Positions 54,241 to 64,000 of a stretch of 64,000 nucleotides of DNA are shown here, piece after piece. Each line of letters starts with the position of its first letter. Position 1 is the stretch's first letter. The stretch is taken from positions 38,952,759-39,016,758 of the forward strand of contig NC_087063.1 in the NCBI RefSeq assembly GCF_963678635.1, given 5' to 3'. Source of the stretch: Symsagittifera roscoffensis (Eukaryota; Xenacoelomorpha; Acoela; Convolutidae). A model generated the notes under the pieces. The model saw only the letters and a list, made by a program, of their open reading frames with translations, ran no database searches and was not told the origin of the DNA. The position numbers were made by a program, and so were the translations under genes.

Positions 54241-54251
54241 AAGTTATTTCC

Positions 54252-54711
54252 CATTTACGTTTTGTGATGTCTACTATTGTGACTAAATTTATCGGAGCCA
54301 TAAGAAGTCAACTGACAGATAATATAAAATCAACTAGGTGAGGTCAAGGAGTTGTCTAGGCGAGGCAGGTTGAATTGATAATCAATCAATATTCAATTCA
54401 TGAGAAGAAGTCATTGATATAAATCAACTTAATATCATAATTAAATTGTTTCCATTAAAATAAATTTCAGTATATATAATAGTATAAATCAGTACGGATT
54501 GTGTGTATATATAATTGAAGAAGATGAAGAAGAAATAATTCCCTTAAATTGAAACGTTCGGGGGGTGGGGCTATAATGGAAAAGGTGGGGGGGGGGCTAT
54601 AATGGTAAAGGTTGGGGGGCTTTAATGGGATAGCCGAAAGAAAGAGCGTTAGCAGAAGGAGCGTTAACTTTGGCATTCTTTGGTTATTTCAATTAGCTCC
54701 TTAACATTTAG
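54252..54711 (+). repeat. PLE terminal segment, direct copy, part 2
   Basis: This is the reverse complement of 35168-35627. It contains GTTGTCTAGGCGAGGCAGG, the poly-G tracts and AGCTCCTTAACATTTAG. At 54712 the match to the inverted copy stops and a Gypsy LTR begins, so the true outer end lies beyond the window. Confidence 0.9.
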
Positions 54712-56120
54712 TGTGCCAGTCGGTCATATTTGGAAGTTTGACCTTGAGAGAAGCAAAAAACACTTGATTTTGGAGTGAGATTTAATTTTTCAAAGTTTCG
54801 AATGGAACCTGTCATGCACGATTTTCTCGCGAGAACTGAAAATCAGAAAAAGAGATCAGAACAATTTCAGAACGATTAAGACACACACGCGGGAAAGTCG
54901 CAAGAAAAAACAGTAGGAAATTGCTATTCGCAATTTCCATCACTATAATAATCGAGAGTAGAGCTGTCCCATCTGTGACAGAGACGAGAGCATTCCCTCG
55001 AGTTGGATTATTACGATTGGAATACTATTCTTGACTGGACCAGAGTGAACCTTCGGTGGAAAGGTGGACAGCTAGAGTGTCCCAATGGTTCACGAGAACT
55101 TGCAGTCTAGAGTAAAAACTTGTTCTTGTTGAAACTGACTAACATTAAACTCATATTAGTTACTTTATTAATTCTTGAGTTGTTTACCGACTTATTTACT
55201 TCCTGGTTCTTGAGCGTGCTACAATGTGAGTACTTAATTTAAATTCTAGAGTGTGTTTTATAATTGTTATGTTGAGGTAAGGCGAGTTTTAGGTTGATCC
55301 ATCTGAAATGGATCAAAGTTCCACTGTCTAATAAAAAGTAACTTAACGGATTGTTCCAACCCGGTTTTTAACGGCGTTCATGTATTTTGGGTATCTAGAG
55401 ACCTAAGTATGGGGACGTTTCTAATTCTAGAGTGGGGGGATATTTTAGTAGTAGCCTTTAAGCTGTAACGGGTCGTAGTCTCATGTCACAAGCGAACCGA
55501 ACTGGCTCCGACCGTTCTTGAGGTAGAAAAACACAAGAGATAGTGTCCCTGACCCTTGAGCCAGTGGTTATAGGGCCTATTTTTCTTAAGCCTCATGTGT
55601 GACTGCAGTAGACGAATGTTACATAGTGTTTTTATGGCGCTCCTGGGTGTTTACGACATCAAGACTACGGAGTCGAACCCACTTGAGACAGCTTCGGGCT
55701 GAATGCCCATTCTAGAGTACCGGCGGTACGGTTCGACAGGAACGTGCAAACCTTCCGGTTGTACCGTGATAGCTTTTTAAGAAAACTCGAGAAAATTTCC
55801 TGGTACGCTCTCCGAACGAGGCTTAGCTAACCGAGTAAAGGGGGGCAACTAGGGGGACAAAAACACGAGCAAAAAGACAAAAAGCAAAACAAAAACCAAA
55901 AAAGAATAGAAAAAGGAACAAAAACCATAAAACGAAAAAAGACAGTGACTTTGACACCAGATTAGTTGGATCAAACCTTTATATTAATTAAATAGTATAC
56001 CCATACTGTTTTACAAGTTCGATCGTTTCGATCAACCTAGCAATTTAAACCAGTAAACTGAATAAAGTGCCCGAAGTGGGGCGTTGTCAAGGGTTTTCAG
56101 ATAGCTTGGAACTTAGCTCG

Positions 56121-56328
56121 ACCAATAGGAGACTTGACTGGAAGAGGTGACCAGCCGAGTGGGAAAGTGGTTCAGGGACACTTGAGCTGAACCAATAGGA
56201 GACTTGACTGGAAGAGGTGACCAGCCGAGTGGGAAAGTGGTTCAGGGACACTTGGCTGAACCAATAGGAGACTGGACTGGAACAGGTGACCAGTCGAGTG
56301 GGAAAGCAGCCAAGAAGGATTTGGCAAT
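56121..56328. repeat. Three 69-70 bp tandem units in the Gypsy leader
   Basis: Units start at 56121, 56191 and 56260 with ACCAATAGGAGACT(T/G)GACT. Each contains GGTGACCAG(C/T)CGAGTGGG. The first two are almost identical and the third diverges after 56305. Confidence 0.9.
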
Positions 56329-57150
56329 TCTCGAGTTCTCAAGTTGGGCAGAACGGGTATCGTTAGAATCCACATTACATTATAGGAGATAAGTGTAAAA
56401 TTGGATAAGCGAAATCCCCCAGTTTTGAGGAACGTTTTTACTTGAGCAAGCCTGGAAACAGGTCTACGGTTTTCTCTTGAGAGGTTTAGCACCCGGCGCT
56501 TAAAGTAATTTTTAGGCTTAAGAAGGGGGGCTAGAAAGGGGGGAGGTTAGAAGGGGGACTGGTTAGGCTAGAGGTTGGCGGTTGTAAATTGCAAAAAGGG
56601 GGAAATTAGAGTAACTAATTAGTCGACATCGTTGACTTAGTTACATTAGAAATTAACACGCGTTGGTAATATTAGGTGGAGATCCAAAATCCAACTCGAG
56701 TTAAGGCTGGTACGCTGGTTGGTTTGGTAGGGGGGACCGGATATAGACAGCTTTTGTGATACCCCATAAGATCACTAGTGGGGGGAGGAAAACGCGTGGC
56801 AATTAGGTACCAGACATTTTTTTTAGACGAAAGGTAGACATTGGTCACCTTTAAATTTTAGGTGGGCTCATTTTTCTGTTTTTATTATTTTTCTTACTTA
56901 AAATTTTTGTTGCATTTTATTGAGGATTTGTGTTTGGTTTTATACGAACAGGTGATCACAAGATACCTGCGCACCTACATTGAAATAGAAACAACCAAAA
57001 AGAAGAGGGGGGTCAGCATTTGGCTTTTAAGAGAGGGTTTTTGGGAAAATTTTACTAGAGCTTGAGTGGTGGTACAAGGTACGGTGGTTCAAGAAGACCC
57101 TACAACGAGGAAGACACTCCGTGACGAGTATTGGGACAAGACCGAAGAAG

Positions 57151-57922
57151 TCTTGGGACAGAGCAGTCTTGGGATAGTGGTCTTGGGACAGGGTCTTGGG
57201 ACAGTGGTCTTGGGACAGTGGTCTTGGGACAGGGTCTTGGGACAGTGGTCTTGGGACAGGGTCTTGGGACAGTGGTCTTGGGACAGTGGTCTTGGGACAG
57301 GGTCTTGGGACAGGGTCTTGGGACAGTGGTCTTGGGACAGGGTCTTGGGACAGTGGTCTTGGGACAGTGGTCTTGGGACAGGGTCTTGGGACAGGGTCTT
57401 GGGACAGGGTCTTGGGACAGTGGTCTTGGGACAGGGTCTTGGGACAGGCGTCTTGGGACAGTGGTCTTGGGACAGGGTCTTGGGACAGTGGTCTTGGGAC
57501 AGTCTTGGGACAGTGGTCTTGGGACACTAGTCTTGGGACACTAGTCTTGGGACACCAGCCTTGGGACACTGGTCTTGGGACACTACCCTTGGGACACTAG
57601 TCTTGGGACACTAGTCTTGGGACACCAGCCTTGGGACACTGGTCTTGGGACACTACCCTTGGGACACTAGTCTTGGGACAGTAGTCTTGGGACACTAGCC
57701 TTGGGACACTAGTCTTGGGACAGTAGTCTTGGGACACTGGTCTTGGGACACTACCCTTGGGACAGTAGTCTTGGGACACTAGCCTTGGGACACTAGCCTT
57801 GGGACAGTAGTCTTGGGACACTAGCCTTGGGACACTGGTCTTGGGACAGTAGTCTTGGGACACTAGTCTTGGGACAGTAGTCTTGGAACAGTGGTCTTGG
57901 TACAAGGGTCTTAGGACACTAA
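57151..57922. repeat. 13-14 bp minisatellite (TCTTGGGACAGTGG)
   Basis: About 55 units of TCTTGGGACA followed by GTGG, GGG, CTAG, CCAGC, CTGG or CTACC. The first half (to 57520) mixes 14-mers (GTGG) with 13-mers (GGG). The second half uses CTAG/CAGCC/CTGGT/CTACCC variants, with a block of about 70 bases repeated at 57528 and 57598. It contains no stop codons in several frames, so long ORFs on both strands here are artefacts. Confidence 0.95.
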
Positions 57923-58198
57923 CGGAGAGTACTGTGATAGTGACGAATAGTCTTGGGACGGTATAGAAATTGAAGTCAAATTACAACAAGTGCGTTTTAA
58001 GACAGAATAAGACAAATCGAAATAGGTAGGGTTAAGACCAAATTAAGGAAAATTTTTCGGAGGTTTTAGAAAGAGAATTGGATAAGGTTTTTAACACGTT
58101 GTACAGAATTTGTTACCACAAAAAATATTTTTTTTACCCTTAGAATAGAATCGTGTATATAATAAAATTGTAAATAGAAGCAGTTGTAAATAGAAATA

Positions 58199-61100
58199 AT
58201 GAGGCGGAGTAGGGTACCGGTGCTCGAAAAAAGGTCAAGTGGATCAAACACGAAATATAATTCATCGCTGCGCGGAACGACATCAACGGGCCCAAAGATA
58301 ACGAAGACGAACTTTTCAGTTAACATGGTCAGCACAAGGAGTACAGCGGAGAACAGGGCGAAAGAGGGCACGGAAGGGGAGCGAGTAGAACCCACCATCG
58401 AGATTGATCTAGAGACACCCGATCAAAGTGTGGATGAAACAAGGAAGATGGCGACAGAGTCAACTCCAATGCCCAATGCAGAGGAACCGAACCAGAAACC
58501 CATAGAGTTCTCACCGATAGATGACGCGGAAGATGCAATAGGCAACACCGAAGAAACGGTGAAAGAAGACTCTCAAGTAAAGAGGACATCTTTTACGGAA
58601 AAATTGGGAATAATGTTCGGAATAAAAACAAAAGAAAACGTGACTGAAGAACCAAAAGCAGAAAGAGCACGAACGTTTGGGACAGTGAGCACGAAGACCT
58701 CAGAAGCCAATCCAAGAGAGGAACAAGCTAAAGCAGAGGCTACGGCCGAAGAGAGACCGACAGCTGACCATGAAGAGACTACCATTGAGCTGGGTGACTT
58801 GTTGGCGAAATTAAATCAGATTGACAAAAGACTTAAGCACAGTGAAGAAGACAGAGAGGTGATAAAAAAGGAGATAAGATACAACAAGCACGAGTATCTA
58901 GACAGTTATTTTAACCTAGCTAAGGCAACAGATGAGAGACTCAAGGAAATGTCAGATAAGGTAGAAGCCACCAATGAAGAACGAGAAAAGAACATCAAAA
59001 CAGACATGCAACAGTTGAAGAACCGATATGATGATGTCAACAGCCAATTAGGGAGCCTGGAAAGGAGAATGGACACAATGAGCAGGAGTCAAGCCGAGAG
59101 TTCGTGTGAAATACAGGCAAAGTTGGATGCAATCTTGAGAGGTTCTACTCTACAAGAAAGACCGGCAGCGGATCGTACGCAAGGCACCAGAGTTGACTTT
59201 GCAGAACCACAAAGGAACAAACGACAATCGACACCGTTGCCCTTAACCAGGGATGCGATAAGCATAGCACCAACAGCTGCGAAAACAATAATGAAGAATG
59301 GAACGTCGAATACAACGACTGCTCCGGGAGATTCAACAGCTAACAGCAACACAGGACCGGATGCTATGACATGGGCCAGCACTTGGGAGATGATGAACAG
59401 GACTCTAGAGGCCTTCGCCACGAGGAACACTGACTCGAGCGACAGGAGAGAGGGAAAATCAAGAAAGACATTCAAGAAGCCAAAAGAATTCAAGGACGAC
59501 TCCGATGGATGCATTGACACTTGGGTGGAAGTGATGAGATTACATCTAGAACAAGATAACTTGAGTGACGAAAGACAAGCATGTACAGCCATACTGAGCA
59601 ACTTGGAAGGAACGGCATTAAAATGCGTGGTCGCAAAGAAGGAGGAAGAACGCGACACCGCGGACAAGATCTTCGAGATATTGCTGAATCGGTTCGGGTC
59701 AGGCATGAAGGGTCACCAAGCGATGATGCGATTTGAAAAGAGAAGGCAGAGGGACGACGAGTCAATAGATCGGTTCCTATATGACCTCGAGAGCTTGAGA
59801 AGGAGGAGTGACCCAGAGGAGTCGACAAATAGACGGAACTTTAGCATTGCCTCGAAGTTCATCGATGGGGTGAAAAGTGATGACTTAAGGACAATGTTAG
59901 CAACATACTACACATTGTCGAAGGACAGCGCACCCACCCCAGAAGAAATGAGACAGAAATCAAGAGAATACATGCTGATGAAACCTAAGAAGTACTCATA
60001 TTCCGAAAACAGGAACACGCAAGGGGGAAGCCAACCCCAGAGGTCATCATGGTACAAACCTAGAGATGATATGGACAAGCGCAGATCATGCGCGAACTGC
60101 GGGTCAGCGGATCATCATGTGGCTGACTGCACAACGTACAAACAAGGCATGAAGAGCCTAGGTTATGCACCGGATGAAGAGGATATGAGCCAGATGGAGG
60201 AACACGAGTACTATAATGGCTTAATCATCAAGATAGGCGCCAGATGCTTCTTCTGTAACCAGGAGGGGCACTTCAGAATGGATTGTCCCTTGTTCTGGGA
60301 AGCGGTCAAGGACCAGAATCACCCCAAACATAAGTTGGCATTAGCGGCGGTGCAGAATCAGCGGAACAGGCAAAACGAGTTTGAATCTAGGAACTTGGGG
60401 GCACCAAACACCGAATTGCCGACGAAGACAGTGAAAGCTGTGACACATGTTAGCGGTGCGTTAGAGTCCGCGGCCGGAAGCTCTCTAGAGATAAATTATG
60501 AGAAAGCGGCGACGGAAGCAATTGCCAAAGTGAAACAAGATCTGGCTGCGAAAGAAATAGAGCAACGACTAAAGTTGGAGATCGAAAGACAGAATTTTAA
60601 CGGAGCATTAACCGGATCGAACTCAATACCAGAGGCTAGAACGGGCTCAATGAAGACCGGGAATTGTAACACCGTGAAAATGGTGACAGGTAAACCTTTT
60701 GGAATATCGAAAATCGGAGCAAGAATAATGTCGATAATCACAGTGGGCGGACACGAGGTAACCAGAAACTTGAGCGAGCCGAGCGACCAGACGATAATGC
60801 ACATTGACGTGTATGCAGACTACTTGAGTGGAATAAGTCCACAAACGACTTCTAGAGCGCTCAGGGCACTACTCACGAGAGGGGGCAGCAAATCGGTACG
60901 TGTTGATTATAGGTACACTGAAGCTTATGGTCCACACGAGGTCATGCTAAATATAGATGGAATCAACATCTATACCAAGACGATGATAACATGCGACGAA
61001 GACCTAATTGGACAAATCTATGTAGGGAAAGAAGAGTTGAAAGTAAGATCGATCGGACACTGTGCCATGCTTGAAGAAGATGCAATGCACATCGGGACGG

Positions 61101-64000
61101 AAGCAGACGTGACAGGGCACGTGCTAGACATAAATGGCAAAAAGATTCAGTTGCGTGGATTACTTGACACGGGAGCAGTCTTGAGCGTCATACCAATCGA
61201 AACATGGGAAAAGATGGGCTTTGACAAAGGTGACTTGATAGACTCGAGAATACGGCTGTCAGCTGCAAACAAAGGGGCCCTACGGGTGCTGGGCAGGACG
61301 CCGATAATAGCCCTCAATTTGGGGGAACGTAACCTGTGGATGAGCTTCATCGTGGTAGAAAACCTAGATGAATCTGACCAATTCATTTTGGGCAGAGACT
61401 TCATCAGGAATTTCGACGTAACGATTGATCTAAATAATGCAATGTTCAGGATACGGAACCCGGATAGGAGGTACGCAATCAAACCGGTAAATTTAATAAT
61501 GGCGAATGAAAACAAAGCACCGGTATTCTTGAGTAGGAGAGTGAGGTTAAAAGCTAATGAAGCGGCAATCGTAAGCTTGAGGATGAAAAATTATAAAGAA
61601 CTAAGTGACAACAAGCAAGTGTGTATAGTTCCGAATCCCAATAGTCAAAGCGCTGCTGTTTTAGGAAGATCATTTTCGATAACGAAGAGCGGCCTCTGCG
61701 TCAGTGTCTTGTTGAATACCCTTGATATACCGATCACGATACAGAGAGGGAGGAAGCTGGGATATGCTTTACCAGTTAAAACTCGATACGAAACAATTGA
61801 AAACTCAAAACAAAATGAAGTTGTTGATTGTCCTAATCACAGGGACAAAATTTGTATCTTGAGACGATTGCAGAGAATAAAAGATTCTTCAAGTCTTATC
61901 AAATCACTTAAGTCAGAAACGGACGATGGGCTTTCGAGCTGTTCGAACTTTCCAGAGCGACCCACACTAGATGAAATGCAAACTGATAAACCGGTTCTGC
62001 CGGAGATTGAACATTTAAGGGGCAAACTGAAAGATGAACAGCTCGAAGCTATCAAGGACGTACTAGAGCGGAACGAGGAGGTTTTTTCAAGGCATAAGGC
62101 GGATATCGGGTGTTGTAATTTTGTTGAACATGAAATAGAACTTGAGGAAAACGCGGTGCCACACAGGGAGGGGGCGAGGCGCATGACCCCACACAAATCG
62201 GACGCGTGTAGAAAAGAAATCGAAACGTTACTAGAGTATGACATGATAGAACCATCCAAGTCACCGTGGGCGTGTGGAGTAGTGATGGCCAAAAAGAAAG
62301 GCGACCAGTTAAGGTTTTGTTGTGACTTTCGATACCTGAACTCCGTCACGGTAAAGGATGCCTATCCCATACCTAGAATTGATGAGAGCCTCTCGAAGTT
62401 AGGTGATGCGAAATTTTTTACGACTCTTGATTTAGGCTCGGCCTTTTGGCAGGTACCATTAAGGAAGCAAGACACGGACAAGACAGGGTTCGCCTGTGAG
62501 TTGGGTCTGTTTCAATGGAAACGGATGCCGTTTGGACTCTGCAATGCAACAGCCACGTTTCAGCGGCTGATGGCACACGCGTTGATAGGCGTGACGAAGA
62601 AGTACGGCAACCTGGTAATGTGCTACGTGGACGACGTGGTAATAGCAACGCCAACACTAGAAGACCACATCGAGAGGCTTGACGAGGTGTTCGCGTGCAT
62701 GAAAAGATCGGGGCTGAAGTGTAAACCATCAAAGTGCGAGATACTCAAGGACTCGATCAAATACTTGGGCAGGATGGTAGATAAACACGGTATCAGACCT
62801 GACCCAGACGCCGTGGAAGCAGTCCTAACCTGGAAATCACCGAAGACGGAACACCAGCTGATGAGCTTCCTGGGTTTCGCCAACTATTATAGAGAATTCA
62901 TCAAGGGATATGCGGACAAAGTATACCCGATGCAACAATTAATGAGACATAAGGGCAAGAAGTTCACGTGGAACAACGCGGCAGAAGAGTCATTCCAGAG
63001 AATAAAGAAAGAGCTGTGTGAGGCACCAGTACTGGGTATGCCGACTGAGAAAGGGATGTACGTGCTAGACACGGATGCATCAGTAGTCGCTATTTCTGGG
63101 ATTCTCCATCAAGAACAAGAATGGAATGGGAAGACAGTCTTGAGACCAATAGCATACGGGAGCAAGGTCCTAAGTGACACAGAAATGAAGTACGGAGCAC
63201 CGAAAGCAGAGATGTTCGCGGTGGTCACCTTTGTCGAAAAATACAGAGCATACTTAGGCAGTGAGCCCTTCAAGCTGCGAGTCGACAACCGAGCACTAAG
63301 CTGGCTGAAAACGTACTCAATGGACCAGAGCTATATTGGGAGGTGGATAGTTCGCTTGGATGGATACAACATGATAATTGAGCACAGAACACGAGATAAA
63401 CATCAAAATGCTGACAGCTTGAGTAAGAAGACGGAGTTCTACGAGAGGCAAGAACAAAGAGAGGCGGACAGACCTGAGATCAAAGACGGCTTCTCCTTTA
63501 TGGACAAAGAAACGTACGACAGTCTTCCACTCACGAGATGGCTGGACAAATCAGGCAAACCGATTGAAGATCATCCCGAATTGCCGAAAGAGCCTCTTGA
63601 AAAGACCATCTTGAAGAGAAGCAGAGGGATTCCGGTAGGAATAATGCTCAAGTCCAAGATCGTGAGGGAAACACTCAAGGCAAAAGGTTATGATCTCATC
63701 CAGGTAGAGGAGGGAACGGTCCGAATAGATGAAGACTTAATGAGGTTGCTTGAGAAACTATCAGATGACAAGCCCGTGATCCAAGGGAAAGGTCAGGAGG
63801 CACCGGAACTAACCATACTTCGGAGAGAAGAAACAGTGAACAATACTGACGTCTCAAAAGGAAGCATCACTGATAGCAAGGAAGTTGTGCGATCACTAGT
63901 TGAAAAAATCCCCGACAAAATTCTGGAGCAGACAAAAGTCAGGGATAAGAAAGTAACATTCAGAGAAGAAGTTGAACACCTGGGACTAGATCAAGAGTCC
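58199..64000 (+). CDS. Gypsy-type gag-pol polyprotein, single frame, 3' end outside the window
   Basis: The frame is open from an in-frame TAA at 58187 to the window edge: 1934 codons from the first ATG (58199), or 1892 from ATG 58325. Gag: acidic/Thr-rich N-terminus, a coiled-coil-like region (about residues 200-290), and a capsid-like core (WVEVMRLHLEQDNLSDERQ). Two CCHC zinc knuckles start at residues 631 (CANCGSADHHVADC) and 683 (CFFCNQEGHFRMDC). Protease: LLDTGAVLSVIP (Asp at 990). RT: RFCCDFRYLNSVT, FTTLDLGSAFWQVPL, FGLCNATATFQRLM, and YVDDVV at 1476. RNase H: DTDASVVAISGIL (1626 region), KAEMFAVVTF, RVDNRALSWL. An Asp/Glu/Lys-rich spacer follows. Integrase must lie beyond 64000. No frameshift separates gag and pol. 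The element is of Metaviridae type, and the wording of its gag-pol is close to what I recall from cnidarians. Confidence 0.92.
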   Translation, partial: MRRSRVPVLEKRSSGSNTKYNSSLRGTTSTGPKITKTNFSVNMVSTRSTAENRAKEGTEGERVEPTIEIDLETPDQSVDETRKMATESTPMPNAEEPNQKPIEFSPIDDAEDAIGNTEETVKEDSQVKRTSFTEKLGIMFGIKTKENVTEEPKAERARTFGTVSTKTSEANPREEQAKAEATAEERPTADHEETTIELGDLLAKLNQIDKRLKHSEEDREVIKKEIRYNKHEYLDSYFNLAKATDERLKEMSDKVEATNEEREKNIKTDMQQLKNRYDDVNSQLGSLERRMDTMSRSQAESSCEIQAKLDAILRGSTLQERPAADRTQGTRVDFAEPQRNKRQSTPLPLTRDAISIAPTAAKTIMKNGTSNTTTAPGDSTANSNTGPDAMTWASTWEMMNRTLEAFATRNTDSSDRREGKSRKTFKKPKEFKDDSDGCIDTWVEVMRLHLEQDNLSDERQACTAILSNLEGTALKCVVAKKEEERDTADKIFEILLNRFGSGMKGHQAMMRFEKRRQRDDESIDRFLYDLESLRRRSDPEESTNRRNFSIASKFIDGVKSDDLRTMLATYYTLSKDSAPTPEEMRQKSREYMLMKPKKYSYSENRNTQGGSQPQRSSWYKPRDDMDKRRSCANCGSADHHVADCTTYKQGMKSLGYAPDEEDMSQMEEHEYYNGLIIKIGARCFFCNQEGHFRMDCPLFWEAVKDQNHPKHKLALAAVQNQRNRQNEFESRNLGAPNTELPTKTVKAVTHVSGALESAAGSSLEINYEKAATEAIAKVKQDLAAKEIEQRLKLEIERQNFNGALTGSNSIPEARTGSMKTGNCNTVKMVTGKPFGISKIGARIMSIITVGGHEVTRNLSEPSDQTIMHIDVYADYLSGISPQTTSRALRALLTRGGSKSVRVDYRYTEAYGPHEVMLNIDGINIYTKTMITCDEDLIGQIYVGKEELKVRSIGHCAMLEEDAMHIGTEADVTGHVLDINGKKIQLRGLLDTGAVLSVIPIETWEKMGFDKGDLIDSRIRLSAANKGALRVLGRTPIIALNLGERNLWMSFIVVENLDESDQFILGRDFIRNFDVTIDLNNAMFRIRNPDRRYAIKPVNLIMANENKAPVFLSRRVRLKANEAAIVSLRMKNYKELSDNKQVCIVPNPNSQSAAVLGRSFSITKSGLCVSVLLNTLDIPITIQRGRKLGYALPVKTRYETIENSKQNEVVDCPNHRDKICILRRLQRIKDSSSLIKSLKSETDDGLSSCSNFPERPTLDEMQTDKPVLPEIEHLRGKLKDEQLEAIKDVLERNEEVFSRHKADIGCCNFVEHEIELEENAVPHREGARRMTPHKSDACRKEIETLLEYDMIEPSKSPWACGVVMAKKKGDQLRFCCDFRYLNSVTVKDAYPIPRIDESLSKLGDAKFFTTLDLGSAFWQVPLRKQDTDKTGFACELGLFQWKRMPFGLCNATATFQRLMAHALIGVTKKYGNLVMCYVDDVVIATPTLEDHIERLDEVFACMKRSGLKCKPSKCEILKDSIKYLGRMVDKHGIRPDPDAVEAVLTWKSPKTEHQLMSFLGFANYYREFIKGYADKVYPMQQLMRHKGKKFTWNNAAEESFQRIKKELCEAPVLGMPTEKGMYVLDTDASVVAISGILHQEQEWNGKTVLRPIAYGSKVLSDTEMKYGAPKAEMFAVVTFVEKYRAYLGSEPFKLRVDNRALSWLKTYSMDQSYIGRWIVRLDGYNMIIEHRTRDKHQNADSLSKKTEFYERQEQREADRPEIKDGFSFMDKETYDSLPLTRWLDKSGKPIEDHPELPKEPLEKTILKRSRGIPVGIMLKSKIVRETLKAKGYDLIQVEEGTVRIDEDLMRLLEKLSDDKPVIQGKGQEAPELTILRREETVNNTDVSKGSITDSKEVVRSLVEKIPDKILEQTKVRDKKVTFREEVEHLGLDQES

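Larger units (their letters stand above)
54712..58198 (+). mobile_element. Gypsy-type element: 5' LTR and long untranslated leader
   Basis: The 5' boundary is set by comparison with 35168: both sides share ...TTAACATTTAG, then this copy reads TGTGCCAGTC, a TG start as expected for an LTR. AATAAA at 56062 may be the LTR polyadenylation signal. The sequence just after it (GTGCCCGAAGTGGGGC) recalls a tRNA primer-binding site but is not an exact match I can assign. The LTR end is therefore undefined. The leader contains a three-unit tandem repeat and a 770 bp minisatellite, and TTCTAGAGT recurs several times (for example 55243, 55425, 55711). No ORF is expected until 58199. Confidence 0.6.

Noticed and set aside
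56050-56090. Primer-binding site GTGCCCGAAGTGGGGC
   Set aside because: It resembles a lysine-tRNA type site but does not match exactly and no CA end precedes it at the right distance, so I did not list it as a feature.
57027-57905. Long ORFs on both strands in the minisatellite (for example 180 codons on minus, 154 on plus)
   Set aside because: The 13-14 bp unit has no stop codons in most frames, so open frames are automatic. The encoded strings are pure repeats with no start context or conserved domain.

Overview
This is a window of an AT-rich animal genome. It is built almost entirely from nested and decayed retroelements, with only two or three pieces of host genes. There are no bacterial features: no operons, no ribosome binding sites, no CRISPR. 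The element set points to an invertebrate. It includes non-LTR elements with restriction-like endonucleases, APE-type non-LTR elements (one with a 2A peptide), Penelope-like elements and a long Gypsy-type gag-pol. From recall of protein families, the Gypsy polyprotein and the Penelope accessory ORF look most like cnidarian sequences. That is an impression, not a search result.

Layout. 0-10 kb (mostly minus): an intronless protein phosphatase 4 catalytic subunit ORF (1814-2737), an exon-like ORF next to it, and several broken restriction-like-endonuclease (RLE) LINEs, all shuffled by a 1.8 kb direct duplication (1-1798 and 5091-6884). 10-12 kb: LINE scraps and a 468 bp MITE. 11.7-17.2 kb (minus): an apparently intact two-ORF LINE with an SGNH ORF1 and a 2A peptide at the start of ORF2, plus a truncated copy of its 3' end. 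17-28 kb: five or so decayed LINEs. 28.8-30.1 kb: a decayed Penelope-like element (PLE). 30-34.7 kb: mostly unrecognised, with LINE scraps. 34.7-35.1 kb: one exon of an SLC17 (sialin-like) transporter.

35.2 kb to the end is one nested stack. A PLE locus has two head-to-tail copies (36.7-43.7 kb) and an approximately 960 bp terminal segment present in inverted orientation at both sides (35168-36131, and 50217-50708 continued at 54252-54711). A three-ORF LINE (43703-50212, minus) sits in the PLE repeat. An RLE LINE (50709-54240, plus) sits in the terminal segment with a perfect 11 bp target-site duplication. A Gypsy LTR element starts at 54712 and runs off the window with an open gag-pol frame of 1934 codons.

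Most interesting observations: (1) the same accessory protein (ORF0) occurs at the 5' end of a PLE and of an unrelated APE-type LINE; (2) a PHD-type zinc finger is inserted inside the PLE reverse transcriptase between motifs B and C; (3) ORF1 and ORF2 of one LINE lie in the same frame, separated only by TGA-CTA-G, a known readthrough context, with no ATG before the endonuclease; (4) the 5' end of that LINE has been tandemly amplified into an array with a 921 bp higher-order unit and microhomology at its junction; (5) hammerhead-like cores recur in the PLE repeats.
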